Assembly (NCBI GenBank): GCA_004026145.2
Contig: CP034986.1
Location: 7,742,929 to 7,806,928 of the forward strand
Length of the DNA stretch: 64,000 nucleotides
Origin: Takifugu bimaculatus
Lineage: Eukaryota > Chordata > Actinopteri > Tetraodontiformes > Tetraodontidae
Reading direction: 5' to 3'
Shown: positions 27,690-39,310 of the stretch, one piece after another
Layout: each line of letters begins with the position of its first letter
Position numbering within the stretch: position 1 is the first letter of the stretch
Made by a program: the position numbers and the translations under genes
The notes under the pieces: generated by a model
Told to the model about the DNA's origin: nothing
What the model saw: the letters and a program-made list of their open reading frames with translations, nothing else
Database searches by the model: none

Positions 27690-28075
27690 TGTGGTATGTC
27701 GGCGTGACCTAGATTCGGCGTAGGGGTACAGTGGGAGCGCGGATGGTTTGAAGGGAGACAAAGACACATTGGGAGACATGTGGCGTTTGCCGGCATTGTA
27801 CATATTTGAGCAGAGAGGCTGTAATTTGAACAAAATGAGTGAAGAGCCGCTGTTTGTGAGGGATGTGGTGCCCGTAGAACAGCTGCCAGGCCATTACAGA
27901 ACATACTAATGATCGGCCGTGAAAAATTGATGAGTCATTGATCTCTTCCTGTCGTTGAGAAAATGCACTGTTAATAGAAAACATCTTCAGAAAGACAAGG
28001 GCATAATGCTCGATTAGATACGTTTCAGTTAGATCTCCATCCCTGCTATACTTCTGCCCACCACCAGAGGGAGGT
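27690..28075. promoter_or_regulatory. Candidate conserved non-coding element
   Basis: Nearly 390 bases of repeat-free, even composition. Words include GTACATATTTGAGC, TGTAATTTGAACAAAATG (SOX-like ACAAAATG), ACTAATGATCGGCC and TTGATGAGTCATTGATC (an AP-1-like TGAGTCA flanked by inverted ATTGAT). It lies directly beside the foldback element at 28095. No coding family is recognised in the minus-strand frames that cover it. Confidence 0.35.
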
Positions 28076-28094
28076 ACCATTTATCCTTATAGCA

Positions 28095-28423
28095 CAGGGG
28101 TGGGCAAATCCAGTCCTCGAGGGCCAGATTCAAGCCAGACTTTCTGTCCTACAGGTAAATACTTTCACCTGGGGTTCCATTTACCTTGGTGAAAGCGGTT
28201 TCTCCCTGGTAGAATGGAAAATCTGGCTGGATTCCAGCCTTCATGGATTGGACTTGCCCATCAGAGGAGGTCAAATCCATTCCTCGAGGGTTGAATTTAA
28301 GCCGGGATTTGCATCCTACCAGGCAGGAAATGCTTTCACCAAGGAAAATGGAACCCCAGGTGAAAGTGTTTACCTGTAGGACAGAAAGTCTGGCTTGGAG
28401 CCGGCCCTCGATGCCCACCCCTG
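28095..28423. mobile_element. Foldback MITE-like element with hAT-type ends
   Basis: The element starts CAGGGGTGGGCAAATCC and ends with the inverted GCCCACCCCTG, the terminal motif of common non-autonomous fish hAT elements. The halves are inverted copies around about 28259: 28132-28196 and 28332-28396 are 65-base arms with only two mismatches. Each half is also roughly self-inverted: the centre contains GGACTTGCCCATC, an inverted copy of the terminus, followed by a diverged direct copy (GTCAAATCCATTCCTCGAGG). It may be two head-to-tail elements or one nested palindrome. No protein is encoded. The flanking eight bases do not match, so no target-site duplication is supported. Confidence 0.75.
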
Positions 28424-31400
28424 CACATTATTACTGAACAGCTGATTTGGTCCCTAGATTCCTGATTCTGCTTTCGGCTTCCCGGGGCTATAAAAATGCT
28501 CTCCACAACAGTTTTCAATTAATATTCTCGGCCGTCCAATGGTCAGGACCTTAGCGATCTTTCGTCCCCGCCGCGCAGGGCAGCGCATATTTGAGGGTGA
28601 GGCTCCAAACAAACTGGAGTCTTCGAGGCCGCCGGTCAGCTGAACTCTGAACTGTACACTGCTACCTAATTAGCCCTGCGTATCCACAAGCATCTGCTCC
28701 ATCAGCAACGCTAATATGACTTCATGAAACTGGGAGGGCGGCTAGCTCTGGTTGGCGCATGTGGGACCAGATTGGTGTTAACCGAGCAATTTAGCTTCCA
28801 TTAATATCTGGGGTATAAAAGTCCATTTGGTTGCCGCCACTGCCCAAAATGATCGCTTTTATGTGTCCTGAGCTGCTCTTTTATTTTAAAATAAAAAAAG
28901 ACAGCTGGGAGAAAAAAAGAGAAATTCAAGGGGTCATTGAGCACAACAGGAACGCGGAACCCTGGCACAGCTGGAGGGACTTTGGCAGGGGGGCGAAGCC
29001 ACCTATCTTGCGGTGACAAGCGGCAAATGGGGGCCCATTACCGTGCGGAATGCTAATGCCAAAGTTTGGGCTGCGGGGACTGGCCCAGTTCCCCAAACAC
29101 AAGGAGCGAAGTCCTGCCTGGGTGCATGCATGACAGTCCCCATTTACACCCACGAGTGCAGCAGATAATAAACGCATAAATCACCAGAGACTCTTACAGT
29201 CGTTCTGTTCTCACTCCTTCTCTCTGCTCTCAATCTGCGCCCTGACGGCTTCTGAGGCTCCTCGTTCCTAATTGTCCTGTCGTCTATTTTTTTCCCATCC
29301 ATCCCTCCCACTCCCATTCTTTATTGTCTCTCAGCAAATCCCTCCGCAAGCAGATGAATCCGTGTTATTCTCTTTCACTGTCAAACTGCTCTGGGGGGGG
29401 GGGGGGATGGGGATGGGGGGTTATCTGATTTAAAAAAAAACATCTGGATTGATCAACGAATTCTAGCTCAGCGGAACCAAAAATAGTTGCTGCCCAAAAG
29501 AATTCCATGAGGGAAAATTAATTTGTCGTCAACATCAGGACGTGAACGCAGGACAACCGAGACGTGTAAACTGGATTATTTTTTACTGCCCCTGCCATGA
29601 GAAAAGAGAAGGAGAATCACGAAGAGAAAAAGTCGGCGGGAAGGCGAACTCTAGTCCCTCCGTTCCCTCAGGCCTGCGGTGCGGGCGCTGACTCTATTTG
29701 ACATGGAGCCGCAGCGCTGAGAAAGACAGCGTGAGGCAGAGACAGGAACACGGAGAGGGAGACATCAGAGCCGCGGTGCCTTCAGGGGCAGTGTAAATGT
29801 GAGGCACGCCAGGAAGGGGCCACTTGTTCTGGCTAGCATCGCCCTTCTGAATTCCCGAACTTTCGTATCGTTTAAGGAGTGCACACTTTTGACTTCCCCT
29901 TTTTAACAGTGTGGAGATCCAGAACAGCAAAGCTGAGAGGTTTCATCTGGCTTCGGAACGTTTGTGTTCCGAAATGCTTTTTCTTCAGTTATGTAACGAT
30001 ACGTAGGCTCGCCTTGTTACGCATATAAATCCTCCCGATCAAATCTACATTTATTGCACTACCATTGCACATTTAAAGCAAGCGTACAACTAAAAAAAAC
30101 AAACTGTCAGAAACATTTATTTAAATTACCGGTTGTTGGTATGATGGTAACAGCTGCTACTATAAACATTAATACCTCATTTTCAATCCAAATATTAGAC
30201 CAAAACAAAAGCACAATGTTTGCAACAAAGTGACAGTTGCTACCAATGCTAGCTTCTCGTTGGGTGCCTTTGACAATATTGTTTGTGCAAGAGGCAGCTA
30301 TGCTACCAAGTAGGTAACAGGACTCACAACATGACCAAATGCACACGGTTTTAAAAGTAAACAACGTTTTTTTGGTGCGAAAATCATCACAAAGAAAGAT
30401 GAACATCGTAGCACGTTTGTTACCTCCAGACGACAAATGCGTCACTATTTTACGTGGCGCGGAAAAAAATGAAAAGGGGGAGGCTGACTGGAGGGTACGA
30501 AATCTGTCAAGTGTGCCCGAAAATTGCTGGCAAAAGTGACATTGATGCATAATTTGTAGCTAATGAGCTAAAACATGCAGACGCTTCCGTACATTCCTTT
30601 AATTACTTTCTGACCACGTAATTAATTCCAGCTTTCGGCCATTAATCATTCCTGCGCCAAGTTGTTTGCTAGTTGGACAACAGGATGTGACTTTTCCCAA
30701 ACGCCGTTTCCAAAAAAACGTAAGAGCGCTTTCTGCTAGCCGCACCCCTCAAAGCGAGGCTGGTGCGAGACTCGCTATGACCCACCGGGAAGAGACGGGA
30801 TCGAGCCCTCTGGGTATCGCTGCTCCGCTCAATGGCCCCATTTACCGAGGCCCCTGAGAGCGGCACGTCGGCTCATGGCGGCATAGGAGGACTGCGTAGG
30901 ATCCTCCGACCAATCGCCCGGCTTCCTCCATTTGGCTGGCAGTGAACGTGCGAAGCGGTTGTGGTGGTTGCGGAGTGTGTGTGTGTGTGTGCGTGTGTAA
31001 GTAGGCGTTTATGGACGAGAATTTGCATTTTTATGTGGATCAAATGTGGAAGGAGGATGCCTATGTGTACGGAACTCTTGTCTACACACTGAGCATTCGA
31101 TACATGAGGTTTGACAGCTGCGTTACGTAACATAAATCCAACAGAAAATATGTTGGACCTTGTTATGTCAACACCACCAACTTCTAACATTCCTGCCTCG
31201 AATGCTAGCCAAACTGTTCTAAAAGACGGCGTTCCTACTTCTACGAGCAGCTGCGACGGCGTTAGCGAGAGCGGCGTTTTCATAGACCCGGCACAACGGC
31301 GTGGAAGCGCGCGGCCGTCACAGTCGATCCGCAATCCACTCGGCCGCACGCGGGAAGGAACAGAGAGGTTGGCGTTACAAATCCCATCCGGATTCCTCGG

Positions 31401-31849
31401 TGAAAGGGATTGAGTGCCCACCTTCATTCCGAAAAAGCAGCGGGGCGCCCTCTTTGATAGCAGCCTGGAGAACAAAACAGCGCTCCGTTTCCTATAAGGT
31501 GGCATTTTCTATCAAAGCAAAAGGCCGTAATCCAGAGTTAAACTCTAAATCCTGTGTACACTGACATAATGCCCCCTAAGCTGCCTAATTCCTCCTAGAG
31601 CCTTCAGTGTTTTCTCCACCAGCTCGCCCATTTCTGTCAGTCTTGCCGCCGTTTTTTCCCTCTCGCAGTCTCTCTCTCCCTTCATGTCGATCCCTTTTCT
31701 CATGCCTGTCACTTCACCCACTTCCGCCGTATTGTTCTCTTCATCTTACTCTCTGGCCCCCTCTTTCTCTCGCAGCGCATCCATAAAACCTGCCTCTCCT
31801 CCTCCTCCTCTTTGTTTTTCTTTCTTATCCGTCTGTACTTCCGTCGTAA
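28424..31849. other. Intergenic DNA, no gene seen
   Basis: Contains a G14 run near 29394, a homeodomain-core cluster at 30590-30655 (TTTAATTACTTTC, CGTAATTAATTCC, CCATTAATCATTCC) and pyrimidine-rich DNA at 31610-31830. A 210-codon minus-strand frame (30873-31505) runs through the GT repeat and has no family signature. Confidence 0.55.
30975..30998. repeat. (GT)n short microsatellite
   Basis: A GT array with one GC interruption. It gives the HTHTH run in a minus-strand open frame that I reject as a gene. Confidence 0.9.
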
Positions 31850-32110
31850 GAAAAGAGGCAACAACAATATTCCACGCCATCCGCAAACAGCCGTCCTCTG
31901 GTTGCTATGATACCCCGCAGGCCATTGTGATCGAGTCTCATTATAGCTGGGATTTGACGTTTAATCCGAGCTATGTAATTGGCCTGCTCTCCGCTGTTCA
32001 GGCAGGCTTAACTCCTCAGACAGCCGCGCACTTCGCCGCGATGCTGCGCCATTATGTTCTCACGCCACGAGCTGATGACGAGAGAAGCGCGCTCCATCTC
32101 GGCCCCTCGC
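31850..32110. promoter_or_regulatory. Candidate conserved non-coding element
   Basis: Repeat-free block with CATTATAGCTGGG, GTTTAATCCGAGC (paired/OTX-type TAATCC) and TATGTAATTGGCC, plus GTTGCTATGATACC, which resembles half of an RFX X-box. A plus-strand frame (31684-32166) passes through but shows no domain. Confidence 0.33.
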
Positions 32111-32564
32111 CGCCCCCTCGGAGCAGCAGACGTGATGATGAAGCCGCACCATGCGGCGCAACATGAGGCGGCGGTCAGCGCGCCGTGTGGCGCCCCGGAG
32201 TCATCGGTGACACTATCAGTGACTGGCTGTCCGGACCGCCCCCCCCCTACACAAACACACAGACAGGGCTCAAAGGCAGCATTGTCACATCAGAGGAATC
32301 GCGCCGCCCTGGAGTTGTGACACATACGCCCGAGAAGGTCTGTTAGGATGACGATGGCTGCCATCGAGCCCCCTCTCGGTCCTGTCTGAGGTTCCTTGCT
32401 ATCAAAAGAAAGGGTTTGTTGCCCAGGGATCAGACCGTAGGGCTGAAATGAAGAGAACGCTGAAGGAACGACAGGAAGAGCCAAACAACCCTCCAACAAC
32501 GTGGAGACGGAAAATAGGTGTCAACCCTGGAAACCTGTTTAAGCACTAATGGAGCTGCGGCTCC

Positions 32565-32672
32565 CATATGGTTGCATTCAGGTGTCAAGCACGCATGAAA
32601 ACCCATATGGTGTAGAAGACACACGTGCACACATGTGCACACATACCTGCAGCTGGCAGCTGCGAACATATG
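32565..32672. promoter_or_regulatory. Cluster of E-box sites
   Basis: Within 108 bases there are three CATATG (32565, 32604, 32667), one CACGTG (32622), the overlapping CACATGTG (32630-32637) and two CAGCTG (32650, 32657). These are basic-helix-loop-helix E-boxes of several subtypes. Clustering suggests a bHLH-responsive element; binding is not shown by sequence alone. Confidence 0.35.
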
Positions 32673-35084
32673 TGAAGCCCTGGACCAGAGCCTCCCGTTA
32701 TTCTGAACCCAAACAGGCCATAAAAGAGCCCCAAAGAGTTCAGGAAGGTGGAAATCCTTCACGTGCTCGATGGGGCGACTTTCAGCCTGAGCGAATTCTC
32801 TTCGAGCAAATAAAAGCTTCTCGCGCTGCAATATAAAATGCTCCAAGACGCGAAATACAGCGCGCATGTTAATGATAATAAACATGGCCGGGATGCTGCT
32901 GCATATATATGAAACATTTACGGCCACAGCTGCAGAAACGGTTCAGGATTAGGCTGAGCCCCCAGCAGCAAAGCCTGGATAAACAGGAAGTAGCACGAGC
33001 GGAGTCATACGCAACCTACGCTAATGACCAACGCGCGGCTAATTGTGCGATAAACACTTCTCAGACTCCAGTAATCGTCTGGAGAAAGTGTGCGTGAGGA
33101 GAAATGGCTCCTACTTGAGGATTAGCTCAAGTATTCGGGTGTGAGAACGGCGCGCGGCCTTAGCGGAGTTAGCGGCCACTGTTGAGCCTCAGGGGAACTA
33201 AAGGGCGTGTGCTGACCACCGTTGCAGTCAGGGTCACCTGGAGTCCAAACTGAGCCCAAAGACACTCAGAGTCTCTAATGATAAATAATAGCAACACTGC
33301 CTCATTAGCTTTCTAATAGCAACTGAATTTGCCTTTGTTAGTCTCCAAAACTTCACTTTGTTTCTACATAAACTAGTTAAAAACCACAGCAAACATCTCC
33401 AGGTGGCTAATAAAGACAAATCTGGGCTGTTTTTTTTGTAGCAAACAGAACATTGTGGGCCTGATTAGAAGCTGTAGAAGTGAACAGCGGGCAGCTGAGC
33501 CGGGTCACGAGCCTGAGTCGAGTCCGAGTCACACCGCGGAGCAAACCTGGGAGTCTCGGCTGAGTCACGACTCCCGTGTGATCCTGACTCAAGCGCTCCG
33601 TTACTGACGATAACGTCGTGCCTCAAAATAACAACAGCAAGGCTACGCCTCGCTGGAAACGTTCTCGCTTAATTTGCTAGAGAGCGGAAAAACCTGCAAA
33701 TCGACTCCCCTGAAGGTGCCTGAAGCTTTTCAAATGAGAGCTCAGGAGTTGTTCCTGGCAGCCAGGGGCCGCAAACCAAATCCCTCCGACTCGTATTTGT
33801 ATTTATTGGTTTCATGTTTTTAATCCCGGCTTGTGTGGTTTTCCAGTTCTGGGTGCTTTGATCTCTTTGTTCTTCTCACATACAGAACGGCAACAAAGAT
33901 GATTGTTTTTGACCCGTGCCTGGATGTTTGGCACTGATCCAGGTTAGGTTTTCCTCTGGTACAGGAGCCAACGCCCTTCGACAGCGGCGCCGCTCCCAGG
34001 AACATGTAAAAACGCAGACGCTGACCTTGTGAACAACAGGAACCCTTCATCCCTCCCAGATTCCGATCAGGCCCGCTGAAACGGGATGGCTACTGACGGG
34101 GGCTCACATGCTCGGCGAACCTTCCCGGGATGCTTGCGTCACCCGGCGCCGCTCCTCCGCCTGCGGTCTCATGTCTCCGCTCAGCCGACTCTTCGGTCTT
34201 CACGTGTCTGCGGTTGTTGTTGTTTTCTCCCGTGGGCTGAGTTTTACACAGTCTGTCAATCTCCTGAGCGTCACACATTAGAAGGACCAGTGGAGTGAGA
34301 CACCAAGAGAATCCCCCTGGGGAGCAACTCCTCCTCCAGCCCCCAACCCTCTTGGTTTGTCTCTCTTTATCTTCCAGGCCATCTCATCCCCTCTACCCCC
34401 CCCCAGCCTTATCCTCTAGCTTCCTGTGTATCCTTGACCCCCTCCTCTGGCTCCATCTGCAACCCCACAGACCCCCTGGCTGAGAAGTTCGAGCACATCA
34501 GATCCGCTCTCTTCGCCGAAGCTACACCGAATCTGTTGGGACGCTCTGCACCCGAACGGTCGGCCGAACCCCGGCAACATCCCCCAGCATGCATCACAGC
34601 GAGCGTGCAACTAATGAACAGGGTCAGAGGGATGCGCCGGTGCCTTCCTCTGCCTTTTTTATGGTTCTTTCTCAATAGGGGGACTTGTTTGCTGCAGCTC
34701 AAAACCGGAAAGCGTAGCCGAGATATCAGCTCAGATGACCACAAATTGTTTGTGAAAACCTTTCAAATGAAACGGGAGGGGGGGGGGGGTCACGCCTCGA
34801 ACGCTCCCTCAACTCTCTGAGGATAAAACCCACGATTCCCATGCTGCTTGTCAGGTTGGGATGCTTTCAAAGTTCAGTTTCTGCTCAAGATTTAACACGT
34901 TTATTCTCATAAAAGCCCTCATCTGACTATGAAAATGTCCAGCGTCTCTCTCTCATTTCATTCCAGCCTTTTTCGGAGGTCACCAAGGTCGTCTCCTCCT
35001 TCCCTCGGAGAGGGCAGAGAAGGAAACGCAGCTCCAAAGTCTCAAACAACAAATGGAGAATGCAAAATGAGGAAAATCAACTTT
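32673..35084. other. Intergenic DNA, no gene seen
   Basis: Ordinary mixed sequence. At 33561-33591 two AP-1 consensus sites (TGAGTCA and TGACTCA) lie 24 bases apart within a patch of repeated GAGTC words. A G10 run is near 34778. No exon is recognised. Confidence 0.55.
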
Positions 35085-35360
35085 TCCCTATAAGGACCTT
35101 TAAATTGAAGGACGGGCTCGCCTTGCGGGCTTGGAGATTGGGATACGTGGGACGGTGGCCCTGAAAGTTAAAGCAGTAGGAAAATGGCGAGCTTTTAACT
35201 GGAGCCACCATGTGAATAGCCCCGGCATTCTTCTGGGTTTAATGAAAGCCTCCAGAGTGAAAGCCTGAAATAGCATTAGGTGGCACACAATGGTAGCCTT
35301 AACTGTAGGTATTAAATCTTAACAGCCGGGACCTAATTGGCCGACCAGTGAATAGGCCAA
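35085..35360. promoter_or_regulatory. Candidate conserved non-coding element
   Basis: Repeat-free and even in composition, with CCTTTAAATTGAAGG, AAAGTTAAAGCAGTAGG, GGGTTTAATGAAAGCC and GACCTAATTGGCCG. It resembles vertebrate ancient non-coding elements in texture. No open frame with a known domain. The call is inference. Confidence 0.38.
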
Positions 35361-36479
35361 CGGGTGGCTCTTAAGCTACAATGTCACAATGCCTCACTGG
35401 CCAGAAACGTGTCCTTTCTCCCCTTCTTTCTCCAGCAAATGAGGAAAAAAAACCATCCCCCCCCGGAGCAGCATCCGTATCGACCTCACATCTTCCTCTG
35501 TCGGGGGCCGATTCTGCTGTCAAATTCGTTCACCTGGAAATGAAGCTCCTGTTTTGTTTTTGGCGGTATCTGTGCGCCCGTCTATGCGCACCCCGCCACC
35601 CTCGCGTTCCATCGCGGCCCAAAACGGCCGCGAGCGGTGACAGAATCAGACTCTTGGATCTTTCACTGCAGAGGGCGGAGGGAGGGGTCCTAGGGTGCAT
35701 CCAATCACCGACTCCAATGAGGTGAAGAACTCGCCGGCACCGGAGACGACGGAAGGGTCGAGTCCAATCATGCAGCGAAGCCCCGTTAGCCAGCCAAGTG
35801 TGCTAATCAAAACCTTGTGCACCTGATCGATACTAGCGGACAACGAATTGCTCTCCGGGGGACTCGGTAGAGGCCAGAAAGGTATTTCAAAGGCCAGTGG
35901 AGGGCACAGATAAGACAGTGTGGGGGTTGGAGGGTAAGATGCCTACCAGGGACAAGTTGAGTGATTTGAATGGGTATAAAGTAAGACAGTGCCTGGCTCA
36001 AAGGAGGAGGAAGATCATCTTGAGACAAACATGCTGAGCAGTTCTTTAAGAGGGCAGCGTTTGCTGCTCCGGCAGAAAACTCCTGACCTGCTAGCAGTTT
36101 CTACTAAATAGCGGCTTTTTGTTCACCAGCTGTCGGAAGATATTGTGGTTCGTGATGAACCCGAAAGACGCTCGGCAGCCTTTCATGACGGCAGTGACGG
36201 CCGTGCTCTTTTCACTCGGCTGACAAAGGGAAAAGGCAACTTTCACAATGCGCAGCAATTTTTTTTTGACCTGTTTTGGTTTCTTTTGTTTTTCACGCCA
36301 GTCGCGCTTTTGGTGAAATATTAAAAAACATCTTTAAAACCTCCAGAGTCCCTTCAGAGGAGCCACCATGTACTAATATGCTAATAATAAGCTAACTTAT
36401 ATATGGTTAAGGGGCTGTCCAAATAAATAAGGAGCATCCAAATGCATCTGGATAATAACATGCTGACTATGTAGCCCAG

Positions 36480-36498
36480 CGCTAGCTAGCTAGCTAAC
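36480..36498. repeat. (GCTA)n short tetranucleotide array
   Basis: Four to five tandem GCTA units (GCGCTAGCTAGCTAGCTAAC), the densest local case of the GCTA/GCTAGC words that pervade this sequence. Confidence 0.8.
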
Positions 36499-38655
36499 TG
36501 GTAGGACAGAAATACAGTAACCCTGATGGTTTGTTCCCTCGCAGGACTGGGGCGACACCACCCCAACAGTTTTGGTTCTCGATACGATTATGCTTCGGAG
36601 GAGAGAAAACCCCCAAACGACGACTGGGTGTGACTGCTACCATCTGTTTAGCCTCAATATCAGACTTATTTACCGAAGCTTTGGAAGTTTAACTTGCTCA
36701 TCATCTGCTACAAGTGCAAACGGCTGCCAGTAAAGACGACACGTTCGGATTTGAAAACGGCGTCTGGCAAACGCGAAGGCAGCGCCGACCGGCCCGATCC
36801 ACGACCCGCTGAAAATTCACTCCACTTAGCACGTCGGTGCTAATTACCAGGATGGTGGTGGCAGCCGGCGCAAAATGAACTTTGTTTTTCTGGGAAAATT
36901 TGCCGTCTGTAAAATAACTTAAATGTGTTTCTTCAGTTTAATCCCAATCACATCAGCAGAGCCTTTTCTCTTTCATATAAATGTCGTTTAGAGGTTCAAA
37001 GGAAGCAGGATGCAGCTACGCTCCTGGTGTCTGCTGCTCCAACACTTTTACAAACGCTATTTATGAGCTAACAGTAAAAGCTCTCAACAATATGACTTAT
37101 TTATCAGTGATTTGCTGCCACTTTAAATACTTCTGGGATGAAATGGCCCCACTTCCATCTGATTTACGCTCACTGAAGTCGTCCCAACACAAAGAAGAAG
37201 CTCCAGCAGGTAGCTGGACATTAGCCTGATTGGTAACTGACCTCGGGTGGAAGTGTAGCAAGTTCTGCCAAAACCATGTAAAGGTTCAGCCACAACCTCT
37301 GACCTGGAGGCCCCGGAGGGGGAGAAGGATGTGGCGAAAGCGAACAAGACAAAACACAAAACAATCAGTCAATAAAAGCTGTTTCGTGATCAAAGCTGAA
37401 GGCTACTTCTGCTAAAAGCTGCTCTGGTTCCAACAACCTGTTGACAGCTGTGGCCGTAATAATAGCAGCTGTAAACACTCCCCATTACGACATGTCAGTG
37501 CTCCTCTTGAATGCAGCACCGGTTTTATCGCACCTCCTGTGGAAGGTGAGCTCGCCATCCCAATTCCCACCGTACTGCCAGCGTTAGCGTTAGCTAGACG
37601 TGCTGGTTTAGGCTGGTCCTTACTGGAAAAATCGATATTTTGCGTAATGAATTAAGGACCCCAATGAGCGAAGTGATGACAGACCCGCTCTTTCCTCGGA
37701 GTTGAGTTCCTATATCAGTGGGGATTCATTAGCGGCTAATCCTGGATGCTAAAAGTTCCCAGTGTTTTGCTGGTTGGACAAAACCGCCATTCTTAATTAA
37801 CGCCGACCAAAGATTGGACATTTTTTTCGGAGGGTGGGAGGTTTTCAGGAATGATTAGCTCGGTAATTAACGGGCCACTCACAAAAGAAACGGACAAATT
37901 ACGACGCCAGTTTGAAATGTCAGGATAACCAATTATTGAATAAAATTGGCCATTAAGTAGTTCCTTCTGGCCACAGGTGATGAAACCACCTGAAATAATG
38001 GGGAAGTGGGCAGGATGGGTTTTTAGACACGTTCGCGGGAGGAAATATTAGATTAGCTGGAAATGGAAGACGCCTCCGGGAGCAAATTCCGGTGAGTAGA
38101 TTTCTCCGGCGTCCACACTTCAAATTAATGATCACCGGCTTTTTGTGACGGATACGCTACACGCGCGGCGACATTTGATACGGCTCTCGGAGTGAGGGAA
38201 ACGTGTCGTTACCTTTTATGTTGGCGGCTATGCTATCATTTTCCCCTAAAGTCACACTTTTACAAACGCGTAGCCCGATAGCTTCGGCTACTTGTGTCGG
38301 AAATCGTCGCTAGCTCGATGGATGGTGGGTAGATATCAACTACAGTCGGACAAAAAGCTACGGGGATGTGCGGCCGGGAGATTGACAGCGAGCTTTAGCG
38401 AAAATGCTACTTGAGTGAGTGGCAGGTACCTCGCTGACAGAGCCTGGCGGGGCCGCGGCGAGCGAGGGGGGGGGGTGTTTTTCTCTGAGCTGAGGCAACT
38501 CTCAACAAGAGGCTCACCGGAGAGAACGAGATGCCCTTTCTGTGTGCGCTGAAGGATGGACGGAGGAGGGGCAGAGAAGGAGGGAAGGAGGGAAAGAACA
38601 GGGAGAGGGGAGAACTTTTCAAGACGTTTTGACAGGGCAGAGCCCGCTCTGTGTC

Positions 38656-38677
38656 GGGGGGGGGGGGGGGGGGGGGG
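38656..38677. repeat. G22 homopolymer
   Basis: Twenty-two consecutive G, one of the longest mononucleotide runs in the window. The length may be unreliable. Confidence 0.9.
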
Positions 38678-38793
38678 CATTTGAAGTCTCCTACCGGCAA
38701 CTGGAGGGATGCGGGAGTCAGGATAGATACATCTCGGGGCCTGCCTGGTTTTTTTTTCCTTTCATTAAATCTTTCTTTTCCCCCCACCACACT

Positions 38794-38796
<3 letters not shown>

Positions 38797-38825
<29 letters not shown>
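38797..38825. repeat. (CT)n microsatellite
   Basis: A perfect CT array of about 28 bases following a T8 and C-rich stretch. Confidence 0.95.
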
Positions 38826-39174
38826 GACCGTTTGACAGCTAGCGCCGTCTCGCCGCGCGGGCGTCTTCTTCTTCTGCAGGAACGGAGGGACTGTGCACAC
38901 AAACACGCTCAAGCAGGTAAACATGGGCACAGGCCAGACGGACGCGCAAACACGGCCGTTGGCCACCGATGCCAACAAAAACACCGGGCAGCCGCTGGAT
39001 TAGCATTACAGCGCGCTAATAGCACAGCCACGGCGCTACGCTCTGTGAGTTGAAGGCCACAGATGCAGAAGGAGTGATTCATTCTTGTTACCCCCCCCCC
39101 CACCTTACAGCAGTGTCCAATAATGCAGCCAGTGTTGGTCTGGCACGGAAGGGGGGGCGGGGGGGTTGAGGGGG

Positions 39175-39310
39175 GTCTAAGAGGAGGGAATTAGCAGCTC
39201 ATTGTGACAAACCTCCCTCTCAAGTGTCAGATTTTCAAGGCTTTTCGACGATGGTGTTGACACTGGAAATGATCACAATGAGCGCGGGCCTGCGCTCCAG
39301 GGCCACCCTC
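39175..39310. promoter_or_regulatory. Candidate element with inverted SOX-like sites
   Basis: GCTCATTGTGA (39197-39207) and its exact inverse TCACAATGAGC (39273-39283) flank a 65-base spacer. Each contains an ACAATG/CATTGT core like those bound by SOX factors. The spacer is repeat-free. Confidence 0.33.

Larger units (their letters stand above)
35361..39174. other. Intergenic DNA, no gene seen
   Basis: Possible regulatory texture at 35870-36050. Holds the GCTA array, the G22 and CT arrays, and GC-rich DNA from 38440. GGGG-rich DNA runs on past 39100. No exon is recognised. Confidence 0.55.

Noticed and set aside
30873..31505. 210-codon minus-strand frame
   Set aside because: It passes through a GT microsatellite, has no recognisable domain and no splice or promoter context.
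31684..32166. 160-codon plus-strand frame
   Set aside because: Ser/Pro-rich beginning from pyrimidine-rich DNA, no known family. The underlying block looks regulatory instead.
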